The notes under the pieces: model-generated | The model's input: the letters and a program-made list of their open reading frames with translations, nothing else | Told to the model about the DNA's origin: nothing | Database searches by the model: none | Assembly (NCBI RefSeq): GCF_003994475.1 | Contig: NZ_RZNY01000006.1 | Coordinates: 1 to 64,000 of the forward strand | From: Paenibacillus anaericanus | GTDB lineage: Bacteria > Bacillota > Bacilli > Paenibacillales > Paenibacillaceae | DNA length: 64,000 bases | Direction of reading: 5' to 3' | Shown: positions 1 through 7,991 of the stretch, one piece after another | Layout: each line of letters begins with the position of its first letter | Position numbering within the stretch: the stretch's first letter is position 1 | Program-made: the position numbers and the translations under genes

Positions 1-9
1 GTTGAACAT
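1..9 (-). CDS. Start of an unidentified gene running off the left edge
   Basis: An ATG at 9 to 7 on the minus strand follows an AGAGGTGA ribosome binding site at the usual distance, and only three codons are inside the window. The spacing suggests a real gene continuing to the left, but nothing can be said of its product. Confidence 0.45.
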
Positions 10-81
10 CTTTAAATCACCTCTCGTTTTATTGATGAGTTCTTCCACGGTTTTGTTTCAATAGTTCGATTAAAACACAAA

Positions 82-106
82 TGACCCGTAAGAGGGTCAC
101 TTTTTT
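82..106. terminator. Hairpin terminator beyond the DUF1657 gene
   Basis: TGACCC at 82-87 pairs with GGGTCA at 94-99, followed by CTTTTTT on the plus strand. On the minus strand the same stem is followed by TTTGTGTTTT, so it can end minus-strand transcripts of the DUF1657 gene. A second partly complementary arm at 118-128 (TCTTACGGGTC) can form an alternative, longer pairing. Confidence 0.6.
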
Positions 107-206
107 CAAAGTTTCCATCTTACGGGTCACAGTTCATTCTACTTTGAGGGCAGCTCTTTTGATGTTCTATATAGGGACAAACGTCGAGATACTCAACTAT
201 TGATAT

Positions 207-413
207 TTAGAAACCTTTGTATTGAGGCTCCTCATTTTCTAATTGTTGTACCCGGCTCTCCACCTGCGTTACGATTTGTTGTGTTTGCTCAGCACAATTC
301 GTAAACATAGTTTTTGCCTCTTTATTTTCTGTACCGAGTGCGAAAGTCTCAAGACTCGCTTGAGCACTTTTCAGGGATGCCAACGTCGTTTTAACTTGGG
401 ATGCTACTGTCAA
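207..413 (-). CDS. DUF1657 small protein
   Basis: A 68-residue protein starting at a TTG placed 8 nt behind AAGGTGG; a longer reading from the GTG at 425 would swallow that site. It begins MTVASQVKTTL, which is typical of DUF1657. It is helical, glutamine-rich and has no signal peptide or membrane segment. In Bacillus, DUF1657 genes occur beside spoVAC/spoVAD copies in spoVA-2mob-type operons that alter spore germination and heat resistance, but the molecular role is not established. Here it is divergent from a spoVA cluster whose first gene ends in a second DUF1657-like segment. Expression in the forespore is an inference from that context. Confidence 0.8.
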   Translation of the reverse strand: MTVASQVKTTLASLKSAQASLETFALGTENKEAKTMFTNCAEQTQQIVTQVESRVQQLENEEPQYKGF

Positions 414-459
414 AAATATCACCACCTTTTTGTTTTTAGGGATCTTTTCTTGCGCACTA

Positions 460-489
460 TAATTTGTCCTTCTATTTCACAAAAGATTC
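460..489 (-). promoter_or_regulatory. Possible forespore SigG-type promoter for the DUF1657 gene
   Basis: On the minus strand GAATC (489-485) and CAAATTA (466-460) lie 18 nt apart, resembling the SigG pattern of a GNATR-like -35 and a CATNNTA-like -10. Match quality is modest, and the call leans on the spore context of the neighbouring genes. Confidence 0.3.
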
Positions 490-589
490 AACTTCACTAT
501 TTCCATTTTTTATTTTAGTAAAAAACATGAGATATGCGCACAATTGAATTACTCGTATGTTAAAAGTTCTAATCGAAAGGAGTATGGAC

Positions 590-1450
590 ATGCCGCAATG
601 GCTAGAAGTTATTATTCGAACATTGATTTCTGTTGTTGTCTTATTCGGTCTAACCCGCCTTCTAGGGAAAAGACAAATATCCCAGTTGTCCTTCTTTGAA
701 TATATCACAGGGATAACCCTCGGCAGTATTACAGCTTACGTTTCCATTGACATCGATACAGATTGGTATCTTGGATTGATCTCTATGGGTGTATGGGTGC
801 TTGTCTCGCTTGGCATTGAAATTCTACAAATGAAAAGTAAGAAAGCTAGAAACTTGATTGACAGTAAGGGGACCGTACTGATTAAAGATGGCAAAATCCT
901 CGAAGATAATCTGAAAAAGGAACGTCTGACGAATGAAGATTTACTTGAGCAGCTTCGGAAAAAGAGTATTTTTAAAGCCGCTGAGGTAGAATTTGCTGTC
1001 ATGGAGCCGGATGGAGAAATTAATGCATTACTCAAAAATGAATATCAACCCCTAACACCTTCTCACCTTGGCATTAAAGTATCCCCAGAACCTGAACCGC
1101 AGGCCGTTATTCTGGATGGGGAAATTATGGACGAGCCACTTTCAACATTGAAATTAAACAGACAATGGCTCAATACCGAATTAGAAAAAATAGGCGTTTC
1201 ATTAGACAATGTCTATCTTGCTCAAGTGGACGGATACGGTCAATTATTTGTCGATCTGTACGATGATCTTGTTCAAGTCCCCGAACCCCAAGTAAAAGCA
1301 TCCTTGCTAGCGCAAATCAAAAAGTGTGAGGCTGATCTCGAAATGTTCGCCCTCTCAACACAAGATCCCACCGTCAAAGCGATGTATGGGACTTGCTCTA
1401 CAAAGCTGCAGCAAGTAATCGATGAAGTTAAGCCCATATTGTCACAATAG
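590..1450 (+). CDS. DUF421 (YetF-like) membrane protein with a DUF1657-like C-terminus
   Basis: A 286-residue protein starting at ATG 590, 7 nt behind AAAGGAG. The N-terminal third has three hydrophobic helices, followed by the soluble YetF/DUF421 domain (motif LLGKRQISQLSFFEY early on). The last 45 or so residues resemble the separate DUF1657 protein encoded at 207-413: both share the pattern L-A-x-x-K, then LE-x-FAL-x-T, then K-x-M and a Cys. The gene therefore looks like a DUF421-DUF1657 fusion. It lies 11 bp upstream of spoVAC, in one apparent operon with spoVAC and spoVAD. DUF421 proteins accompany spoVA-2mob operons and are thought to be inner-membrane proteins of spores. The exact function is unknown. 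Confidence 0.82.
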   Translation: MPQWLEVIIRTLISVVVLFGLTRLLGKRQISQLSFFEYITGITLGSITAYVSIDIDTDWYLGLISMGVWVLVSLGIEILQMKSKKARNLIDSKGTVLIKDGKILEDNLKKERLTNEDLLEQLRKKSIFKAAEVEFAVMEPDGEINALLKNEYQPLTPSHLGIKVSPEPEPQAVILDGEIMDEPLSTLKLNRQWLNTELEKIGVSLDNVYLAQVDGYGQLFVDLYDDLVQVPEPQVKASLLAQIKKCEADLEMFALSTQDPTVKAMYGTCSTKLQQVIDEVKPILSQ

Positions 1451-1461
1451 GAGGCCTGAGC

Positions 1462-1950
1462 ATGTCAAACAAGAAGAGCAAGAAACTCACTCCAACACAA
1501 CAACAATACCAACGATTGGCCAGTTCACGTGAGCCAAAACGACCTGTAGCAGTCAATTGTCTCCGTGCTTTCCTATCCGGCGGATTCATTTGTCTGCTTG
1601 GAGAATGCATTCGCAAGGCTTTCATAACTTACGGTGGCTTTACTGAGAAGACAGCATCCGACCCCACTGTTGCTGTTCTTATCATCTTGTCGGTTATACT
1701 GACCTGTCTAGGTGTATACGATAAAATCGCACAATGGGCCGGAGCTGGGTCTGCCGTGCCTGTCACGGGATTCGCCAACTCGATGGCGTCTTCTGCCATA
1801 GAGCACCGTGCCGAAGGTTTAGTTCTAGGCGTTGGCGCCGGTATGTTCCAACTAGCAGGCTCGGTTATCGTCTTTGGAACAGTGGCCGCATTTATCATTG
1901 GCCTGATTTATGCTCTATTCGTCCCAGGCTTTGCGGGAGGTGGCCACTAA
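1462..1950 (+). CDS. spoVAC: Stage V sporulation protein SpoVAC
   Basis: SpoVAC is an inner forespore membrane protein needed for dipicolinic acid uptake in sporulation and its release in germination; in B. subtilis it behaves as a mechanosensitive channel. The 162-residue product has a polar, lysine-rich N-terminus and then several hydrophobic segments. The family's conserved region runs from the PVAVNCLRAFLSGG stretch to the glycine-rich end. Length is close to the 150 residues of B. subtilis. An AGGAGG-like site precedes the ATG. The stop codon sits one base upstream of the spoVAD start, so the two are translationally coupled. Confidence 0.92.
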   Translation: MSNKKSKKLTPTQQQYQRLASSREPKRPVAVNCLRAFLSGGFICLLGECIRKAFITYGGFTEKTASDPTVAVLIILSVILTCLGVYDKIAQWAGAGSAVPVTGFANSMASSAIEHRAEGLVLGVGAGMFQLAGSVIVFGTVAAFIIGLIYALFVPGFAGGGH

Positions 1951-1951
1951 G

Positions 1952-2956
1952 ATGCTCAAAGGACATCAAAGCTGGATATTTGAGAAAAAGCCTAAAATTA
2001 TAAGTACTGCAACAGTAGTAGGGCCATTTGAGGGTCAAGGCCCCCTGGCCAATGATTTCGATATCATCCATGGGGATTTGTATTTAGGACAGGATAGTTG
2101 GGAGAAAGCGGAGAGAGTACTCCTCGAAGAATCCACCCAGTTAGCGATAGAAAAGGCAAGGTTAACTAAAGAACAGATCCAGTTTTACTTTGGAGGGGAT
2201 CTGATGAATCAGATCATCAGTAGTAGCTTTGCTGCCCGGACGCTTAGCATCCCTTATATCGGCATGTTTGGTGCCTGCTCGACGTCCATGGAAAGTTTGG
2301 CACTGGCATCTTTCATCGTCAATCACGGTGGGGCCAAGTATGCGTTAGCTGGAACTGGCAGTCATAATGCAAGCGTAGAGAAGCAATTCCGCTATCCTAC
2401 GGAATATGGTTCACAGAAGCCACCTACAGCACAATTTACGGTGACTGGCTCAGGAGCGGCTGTAGTGTCGCTTGAAGGAGATGGACCCTCCGTAACTTCA
2501 GCTACTATAGGCCGGGTTATCGACATGGGAATTACCGACCCCTTTAATATGGGTGCAGCTATGGCACCTGCTGCAGTTGATACGATTGAGGCTCACTTTC
2601 GCGATCTACAAATCAAGCCTTCCCATTATGATCTGATTGTGACAGGAGACTTATCTAAAGTCGGGTATGAAATCGCCGAGGATTTACTCAAAAGACATAA
2701 CATTCCGATGGAGGAAACCACCTATAAAGATTGTGGAATGATGATCTACGATTATAACAAACAAAAAGTTCAGTCCGGCGCAAGTGGCTGCGGCTGTTCT
2801 GCAGTCGTCACTTACGGACATCTATTAAACCGGATTCGTAAGGGCGATCTGAAGCGAATCCTAGTCGTCGCAACAGGCGCCTTGCTCTCCCCCATATCAT
2901 TCCAACAAGGTGAGAGTATTCCTTGTATCGCTCACGCGGTCTCCATTGAGCGGTGA
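1952..2956 (+). CDS. spoVAD: Stage V sporulation protein SpoVAD
   Basis: SpoVAD binds dipicolinic acid and works with SpoVAC and SpoVAE in Ca-DPA traffic across the inner spore membrane. The 334-residue protein has a thiolase-like fold; the GACSTSMESLALA stretch is its nucleophile-elbow-like region. The start is ATG 1952 behind GGGAGG, which lies inside the spoVAC end; an upstream in-frame extension has no such site. Normally a spoVAE gene follows, but here a strong terminator lies 30 bp downstream and the next gene is convergent. SpoVAE must be supplied from elsewhere or be missing for this copy. Confidence 0.93.
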   Translation: MLKGHQSWIFEKKPKIISTATVVGPFEGQGPLANDFDIIHGDLYLGQDSWEKAERVLLEESTQLAIEKARLTKEQIQFYFGGDLMNQIISSSFAARTLSIPYIGMFGACSTSMESLALASFIVNHGGAKYALAGTGSHNASVEKQFRYPTEYGSQKPPTAQFTVTGSGAAVVSLEGDGPSVTSATIGRVIDMGITDPFNMGAAMAPAAVDTIEAHFRDLQIKPSHYDLIVTGDLSKVGYEIAEDLLKRHNIPMEETTYKDCGMMIYDYNKQKVQSGASGCGCSAVVTYGHLLNRIRKGDLKRILVVATGALLSPISFQQGESIPCIAHAVSIER

Positions 2957-2985
2957 GCACGCTTAACGCAGTTGCATATAAACAA

Positions 2986-3017
2986 AAAGAGACGAGGATA
3001 TAAATCCTCGTCTCTTT
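2986..3017. terminator. Bidirectional terminator between spoVAD and pduL
   Basis: A perfect 14-bp stem, AAAGAGACGAGGAT paired with ATCCTCGTCTCTTT, has a 4-nt loop and A/T tracts at both ends. It sits between two convergent genes and can serve both. Confidence 0.9.
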
Positions 3018-3031
3018 CGTTATTAAACTTA

Positions 3032-3604
3032 TTATTCTACGATTTCAGCTGTATCGCCATTGTTAGCACCAGCAGCATTCGCTTCATCCGTATCAATATG
3101 CATATCCAAAGCGAAAGAATCAGAAACGCGGGCAACAACATTCTCTAATACTATTCCGCGTTCGCCGCCAAGGCGAACTTTGAGCATTTGTTTATCTTGA
3201 ATGCCCCATTTTGCTGCATCAGACGTATGGAAGTGAATGTGACGTGCGGCAATGATAACGCCTTGCTCCAATTGAACTTCACCTGCTGGTCCTTTTAGAA
3301 GGACACCTGGAGTTCCATCAATATTACCTGATTCACGAACTGGAGCTTTTACGCCGATTGCAAAAGAATCCGTACGGGAAATTTCAAGTTGTGAAGATGG
3401 ACGAGCGGGTCCCAAAATACGAACTTTGTCGAATTGACCTTTTGATCCAACGACAGCTACTGTTTCATTAGCAGCAAATTGTCCAGGTTGGGATAATGGT
3501 TTAAATTCTGTAAGCTGATAGCCTTGTCCAAACAAAGCTTCAATATGTTCCTGTGTCAAATGGATATGACGTGCAGAAACGCCGACTGGTACTGTTTTAC
3601 TCAT
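3032..3604 (-). CDS. pduL: PduL-type phosphate acyltransferase
   Basis: PduL-family enzymes interconvert acyl-CoA and acyl phosphate (acetyl or propanoyl) and are unrelated to classical Pta. The 190-residue protein shows two zinc-ligand histidine clusters, ARHIHL near residue 15 and ARHIHFH in the second half, as expected for the tandem beta-barrel fold. It lacks an obvious microcompartment-targeting extension, and no pdu or eut genes are nearby. It therefore probably acts as a housekeeping phosphotransacylase in acetate or propionate metabolism. The start at ATG 3604 gives the family-typical N-terminus. A terminator separates it from the kor genes upstream. Confidence 0.88.
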   Translation of the reverse strand: MSKTVPVGVSARHIHLTQEHIEALFGQGYQLTEFKPLSQPGQFAANETVAVVGSKGQFDKVRILGPARPSSQLEISRTDSFAIGVKAPVRESGNIDGTPGVLLKGPAGEVQLEQGVIIAARHIHFHTSDAAKWGIQDKQMLKVRLGGERGIVLENVVARVSDSFALDMHIDTDEANAAGANNGDTAEIVE

Positions 3605-3685
3605 TTTTGCAAACACTCCTCGTATATTCTCTATGTCGATGACGATTCACATCAATCTCATTATACACCTAATACACCCAAAATG

Positions 3686-3718
3686 AAAAAGGCATCCGCA
3701 ATAAACGGACACCTTTTG
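3686..3718 (-). terminator. Terminator of the kor operon
   Basis: On the minus strand AAAAGG plus a GU-containing extension pairs across a 7-nt loop with CGGATGCC, followed by TTTTT. It begins 6 bp after the korB stop codon. Confidence 0.75.
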
Positions 3719-3723
3719 CTAAA

Positions 3724-4590
3724 TTATCTGAATTCTGCAACAAGATTGTCAAACTCACTCTCCGATAATGCTAATGGTTGACTAGCCAGAGGCTCCTGAC
3801 GGAAGCCATGGATGAGATCCTCGTAGCACTTACGCTCTTTGTTCTGATAGATAAGTCCAGTGATCATGCTCCCCGTCTCCATCAGCTTCGTCATAGCTCC
3901 CAGACGATTCGTTGGATCGTAATCTGGAATCGTGTCCAGATTGATGATGTTCTCCTTGAACCAGTCGTACGTGTTGACTTTGTTGAAGGTGACGCAAGGG
4001 CTGAACACGTTGATGAACGAGAATCCCTCATGTTGTATCCCCTGCTCAATCAAAGAAGTCAATTGTTTCAGATCACTTGAGAAGGATTGGGCTACAAAGG
4101 TCGCTCCAGCAGAGAGAGCTATTTCCAGTGGGGCCAATGTGGATTCAATCGATCCTTCCGGTGTACTCTTCGTCTTGAAGCCCTCTCCACTACGCGGAGA
4201 AGTTTGGCCCTTAGTCAAGCCATATATCTGATTATCCATAACTATATACGTAATATTGACGTTACGGCGAATCGCATGGATAGTATGACCCATCCCAATC
4301 GCAAAACCGTCCCCATCCCCACCAGAAGCGATAACCGTCAGATCACGGTTTGCAAGCTTAACTCCTTGTGCGATAGGCAGTGAACGCCCGTGAATTCCAT
4401 GAAGGCCATATGCATTAATATAACCTGAGATCCGGCCCGAACAACCAATTCCTGAAATAACAGCTAGCCCATCAGGCTCTAATCCTACGTTAGCAGCAGC
4501 CCGTTGGATCGCAGCTTGGATAGAGAAATCTCCACATCCAGGACACCAGTTAGGTTTGACATTGTTACGAAACTCTTTAAAGGTTGCCAT
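3724..4590 (-). CDS. korB: 2-oxoacid:ferredoxin oxidoreductase, beta subunit
   Basis: This is the thiamine-diphosphate subunit of a two-subunit 2-oxoacid:ferredoxin oxidoreductase, probably acting on 2-oxoglutarate or pyruvate and passing electrons to ferredoxin in the cytoplasm. The 288-residue chain has the CPGCGD motif (C16, C19), C50 in GIGCSG and a later SPCVTF cysteine, which together match the four ligands of one [4Fe-4S] cluster. The GDGDGFAIGMGH stretch at about 91 is the thiamine diphosphate/Mg site. The start ATG overlaps the korA stop by one base, so the subunits are translationally coupled. Substrate preference cannot be decided from sequence alone. Confidence 0.9.
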   Translation of the reverse strand: MATFKEFRNNVKPNWCPGCGDFSIQAAIQRAAANVGLEPDGLAVISGIGCSGRISGYINAYGLHGIHGRSLPIAQGVKLANRDLTVIASGGDGDGFAIGMGHTIHAIRRNVNITYIVMDNQIYGLTKGQTSPRSGEGFKTKSTPEGSIESTLAPLEIALSAGATFVAQSFSSDLKQLTSLIEQGIQHEGFSFINVFSPCVTFNKVNTYDWFKENIINLDTIPDYDPTNRLGAMTKLMETGSMITGLIYQNKERKCYEDLIHGFRQEPLASQPLALSESEFDNLVAEFR

Positions 4591-6353
4591 TACTTAACCA
4601 ACTCCTCCTGTGATTTATTATGCGCGGCTTTCATGCACTCGCTATAAATTTCCGAAGGAAGGAACGGATTACCATCATATTTAAGCACATTCACGATTTT
4701 GTCGTGATGACCAACGTTCATTTTGATCAAGTTAGCTAACTGACCCGTTGCATTGTTCTCCAAGACAAGTACTTTTTTGGCTTTTTCGATTTGCGGCAAC
4801 ACTTCGTTGATTGGAAAAGGATGCAACAGCCGAACCGTCATGTGGTTAGTCTCGACCCCGTCTTCTTCCAAGCGTCGACGAGCTTCATCAATTGTGCCGC
4901 CCGTAGATCCCATACCGATAATTAAAATTTCTGGATCAAGATGTGGCGCCTGCAGATGAATCGGATCATTCAATTGTAACTTATTCAATTTGCGAAGGCG
5001 TTTATCCATCATTTTCTTGCGATTAGTTGGACTTTCTGAAGGACGACCAGACTCATCATGCTCGACACCAGTAACATGGTGTATCCCATTCTTCTCACCT
5101 GGAAGAACACGAGGCGATATGCCATTCTCAGTAACGGCATAACGGTTGAACATGCTCTTATCTTCACGTTCAGGAATATCCTTAACAATATAACCGCGGT
5201 CAATATTTATTTTGTTATAATCCAGTATTTCGCAAGATTGTTTACCTAAGGAAAGTTGAAGATCCGTTACCAGAATGACAGGAACCTGATACTTCTCAGC
5301 AAGGTTAAATGCCTGGATCGTATCATAGAAGCATTCTTCAATGGAGCTTGGAGCAAGCACAATCTTTGGTATTTCGCCGTGTGTACCGTTGATCAACGCA
5401 TTGATATCGCTTTGCTCTTGCTTAGTAGGAAGTCCTGTACTAGGACCACCGCGCTGTGTGTCGACAATAACGACCGGGGTCTCTGTCATACCTGCCAGAC
5501 CAATTGCCTCCATCATCAGAGACAAACCAGGGCCAGCTGATGCTGTCATAGTCCGCACACCGGCATAACTTGATCCAATAGCCATCGTAATTGCAGCAAT
5601 CTCATCTTCCGTTTGGATTACGGTTCCACCAAACTTCGGAAGTCTTTTAATTAAATATTCCATAATTTCTGTAGCAGGTGTAATCGGGTATGCACTCATA
5701 ATCCGGCATCCCGCAGCAACTGAACCGAGTCCAATGGCGTCGTTACCGATCATGAACATCTTCGGTTTACCATCAGCTGGCTCAAGCTTGAAGCCTTCGA
5801 TCGGTCCACCGGCAAGCTCAAGCACAAATTCTGCGCCACGTTTCACCGCTTCGATATTCTTCTCTACAATCGCTAATCCTTTACGACCAAATTCTTCTTG
5901 CACCGCTTTATTAAATACCTCAATCGGTAGACCAAGTAAGGCCCATGATGCACCGGAAGCGACCATATTCTTCATGAGTGAAGTACCGAGTTCTTCTGCA
6001 ATGCTTGTAATGGGTACAGAGAATAGAGTAGCCTTTACACCTTCAGGTACAGTTGGACTAAACTTCGCATCTGCGACGATGACACCACCGCTTCGAAGTT
6101 CACGTGCATTTAAATCGATACTTTCTTGGTCAAAAGCGACTAGGATGTCCAAGTCGTCGGAAATTGCACGAATCGGCTTGGTACTAATCCGGATTTTGTT
6201 GTTTGTATGACCGCCTTTGATACGGGAAGAAAAATGTCGATAACCATATAAATAATATCCCAATCTGTTCAAAGCCGTCGAAAAAATCCGATCTGTACTT
6301 TCAACGCCTTCCCCTTGCTGACCACCGATCTTCCAAGACAATTGACTAATCAA
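4590..6353 (-). CDS. korA: 2-oxoacid:ferredoxin oxidoreductase, fused gamma-alpha subunit
   Basis: A 587-residue fusion of the gamma domain (about residues 1-190, GGQQGEGV at the start) and the alpha pyrimidine-binding domain (from about 200, with AYPITPATEIMEYL and GPGLSLMMEA). With KorB it forms the catalytic oxidoreductase that decarboxylates a 2-oxoacid to acyl-CoA. The start is a TTG at 6353 behind AAAGGGGTG. No ferredoxin domain or delta subunit is encoded nearby, as in other two-subunit KorAB enzymes. Two cre-like operators upstream suggest catabolite control by CcpA (inference). Confidence 0.9.
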   Translation of the reverse strand: MISQLSWKIGGQQGEGVESTDRIFSTALNRLGYYLYGYRHFSSRIKGGHTNNKIRISTKPIRAISDDLDILVAFDQESIDLNARELRSGGVIVADAKFSPTVPEGVKATLFSVPITSIAEELGTSLMKNMVASGASWALLGLPIEVFNKAVQEEFGRKGLAIVEKNIEAVKRGAEFVLELAGGPIEGFKLEPADGKPKMFMIGNDAIGLGSVAAGCRIMSAYPITPATEIMEYLIKRLPKFGGTVIQTEDEIAAITMAIGSSYAGVRTMTASAGPGLSLMMEAIGLAGMTETPVVIVDTQRGGPSTGLPTKQEQSDINALINGTHGEIPKIVLAPSSIEECFYDTIQAFNLAEKYQVPVILVTDLQLSLGKQSCEILDYNKINIDRGYIVKDIPEREDKSMFNRYAVTENGISPRVLPGEKNGIHHVTGVEHDESGRPSESPTNRKKMMDKRLRKLNKLQLNDPIHLQAPHLDPEILIIGMGSTGGTIDEARRRLEEDGVETNHMTVRLLHPFPINEVLPQIEKAKKVLVLENNATGQLANLIKMNVGHHDKIVNVLKYDGNPFLPSEIYSECMKAAHNKSQEELVK

Positions 6354-6503
6354 GATCGCCCACCCCTTTACTCGTATCGCGATAAAAGTAATAGAAATAT
6401 AATGCCGCTAGAATATAGACTCATAAAAAAATCATTTTGTCTCCCTGTAATTGTGAACATTTTGTTTCTGAGTCATGTCAATTTTATGTCGGAAAACAAT
6501 AAA

Positions 6504-6518
6504 AAGCAAGCGTTTTCT
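6504..6518 (-). promoter_or_regulatory. cre-like site 1 upstream of korA
   Basis: The 15-mer AAGCAAGCGTTTTCT differs from the CcpA operator pattern WTGNAANCGNWNNCW at one position (A for T at position 2). It lies about 150 bp upstream of the korA start. Confidence 0.45.
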
Positions 6519-6570
6519 AGCCCTTTTTCATATAGTAGTTTTCGATCATACCGTTCTCGTAATGACATTG

Positions 6571-6585
6571 ATTAAAGCGCTTTCT
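6571..6585 (-). promoter_or_regulatory. cre-like site 2 upstream of korA
   Basis: ATTAAAGCGCTTTCT contains the perfect palindrome AAAGCGCTTT and differs from the cre pattern only at the G of position 3. It lies just past the dipeptidase stop, about 220 bp upstream of korA. The pairing with a second cre-like site 53 bp away strengthens the case. Confidence 0.5.
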
Positions 6586-6590
6586 TTTGC

Positions 6591-7535
6591 TTAAGGGAGC
6601 CAAATTTTTAAAAATGAGACTGCATTTCCGTACAACCATTGCCTTACAAGCTTTTCTGGATAGTGTACGAGTAGTGTTTCTACCCATCTGGCATAATCTC
6701 CTGAATGCTTCAAATCGCTAAGATAAGTTTCGATACCATCAAAATCCGAACCGAACATCAACGTATGTTCACCACCAAGTGAACAGATATGTTCAATATG
6801 AAGCAATAAATCTTTGCTTGAGGGATGTTTTCCTTCTTGTACAAACCAAGGGACAAACGTCAGACCAATCCGGCCGTCTAACGAAATTATCGCTTTTATT
6901 TGCTCGTTTCGTAAGTTACGCGCATGAGCACAAACTTGATAGGCATTGGAATGCGACGCAATAAAAGGCCGCCCGGACTCCGTAGAGAGTTCGACCAGTT
7001 CCCAGAATCCCTTTTGTGATAGATGAGAAACATCCAACGTAATCCCCAACTCATTACAAACCTTAACTAGTTCCACACCCTGTGGTGTGAAGCCACCATT
7101 CCTTACTTCCATGATACCATCTGCAGCCCAATTAGAGAAATTCCATGTTAAGCCGAGAAATCGAACGCCACGCTCATAACACAAACGTACATAAAACATA
7201 TTACCTTCGAGGCCATCCGCCCCCTCAACAGAGAGAATCCCTCCCCTACCTCCCGTTTGCTCGAGCGACACTAGATCCTCCGCGGTACGAATGGGGTTGA
7301 TTCCTTTTGTCACAACTTTTTGATGAAAAATATCGATTTGATCCAATATATGTCCTATTTTCGGCTTACCAAGAGACTGTGATACAAAAATAGCGAAACA
7401 CTGCAACATGACTCCTCCCTGAGTCATTGTCTTCAGCGATACGTCCAATTTACGATCTTGACCGAAATCAAGCTTAGGATTAAGTTGCATTTTACATAGA
7501 GCATCACAGTGAAAATCTACTACCTTATACCCCAT
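6591..7535 (-). CDS. Membrane dipeptidase family M19 (renal dipeptidase-like)
   Basis: A zinc-dependent dipeptidase of peptidase family M19. The 314-residue protein shows the N-terminal HxD metal ligands (H9, D11 in DFHCDA), a later SVEGAD glutamate bridging ligand, DVSHLS, and SHSNAY, all in family order. It has no signal peptide, so a cytoplasmic enzyme is expected despite the family name. The start is ATG 7535 behind AGGAGGG. It lies downstream of the spoVS terminator and upstream of korA. Bacterial relatives act on dipeptides, including some with D-residues; the substrate here is unknown. Confidence 0.88.
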   Translation of the reverse strand: MGYKVVDFHCDALCKMQLNPKLDFGQDRKLDVSLKTMTQGGVMLQCFAIFVSQSLGKPKIGHILDQIDIFHQKVVTKGINPIRTAEDLVSLEQTGGRGGILSVEGADGLEGNMFYVRLCYERGVRFLGLTWNFSNWAADGIMEVRNGGFTPQGVELVKVCNELGITLDVSHLSQKGFWELVELSTESGRPFIASHSNAYQVCAHARNLRNEQIKAIISLDGRIGLTFVPWFVQEGKHPSSKDLLLHIEHICSLGGEHTLMFGSDFDGIETYLSDLKHSGDYARWVETLLVHYPEKLVRQWLYGNAVSFLKIWLP

Positions 7536-7580
7536 TTCTATCCCTCCTAGAAAAATAGGATTATTATGCCCCTGAACACA

Positions 7581-7609
7581 AAAAAACCTGTCTACAATCG
7601 TAAACAGGT
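7581..7609 (-). terminator. Terminator of spoVS
   Basis: ACCTGTTTAC (7609-7600) pairs with GTAGACAGGT (7595-7586) around a GATT loop, with one GU pair, followed by a run of seven T on the minus strand. Confidence 0.88.
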
Positions 7610-7631
7610 ATCATTGTCATTATTGAGTTCT

Positions 7632-7892
7632 TTATCTAGGTTCGACGATTAATTTCATTGCCGTACGATCCTCACCATCAATCACAATATCAGTAAATGC
7701 CGGAATGCAAATCAAATCGACTCCACTTGGCGCTACAAATCCTCGAGCGATCGCTACTGCTTTGATGGCTTGGTTAAGAGCGCCAGCCCCGATAGCCTGA
7801 AGTTCGGCATTGCCACGTTCTCTTAACACCCCAGCTAACGCACCCGCAACGGAGTTGGGATTGGATTTTGCTGAAACTTTTAATACATCCAT
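7632..7892 (-). CDS. spoVS: Stage V sporulation protein S
   Basis: SpoVS is a small Alba-like regulatory protein; in B. subtilis its loss affects spore coat and cortex assembly and cell separation. The 86-residue product begins MDVLKVSAKSNPNSVAG and has the family's usual size and near-invariant sequence. Its order after rny and ymdB matches B. subtilis. It has its own terminator, and a SigH-like promoter lies 48 bp upstream, consistent with early sporulation expression. The start ATG follows AGGGAGG. Confidence 0.96.
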   Translation of the reverse strand: MDVLKVSAKSNPNSVAGALAGVLRERGNAELQAIGAGALNQAIKAVAIARGFVAPSGVDLICIPAFTDIVIDGEDRTAMKLIVEPR

Positions 7893-7939
7893 AGTAAGTA
7901 CCTCCCTGGGAATAATGGTTGAATCCCACTACTTAGAGC

Positions 7940-7968
7940 ATATTCGGGAGTGTCAGATACATTCCTTA
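7940..7968 (-). promoter_or_regulatory. SigH-type promoter of spoVS
   Basis: On the minus strand TAAGGAATG (7968-7960) and CCCGAATAT (7948-7940) are separated by 11 nt. This fits the SigH consensus RNAGGAWWW and RNNGAATWW except for the first base of each element and the last base of the first. The spoVS gene of B. subtilis is SigH-dependent. Confidence 0.55.
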
Positions 7969-7991
7969 TTTTTCCCAGAGGTACCGCAGGA

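Noticed and set aside
2986-3017. Perfect inverted repeat as an operator
   Set aside because: Its place between convergent gene ends, with A and T tracts on both sides, fits a bidirectional terminator.
5734-6210. 158-codon plus-strand frame opposite korA
   Set aside because: Antisense shadow of a clearly coding korA region without its own start signal.
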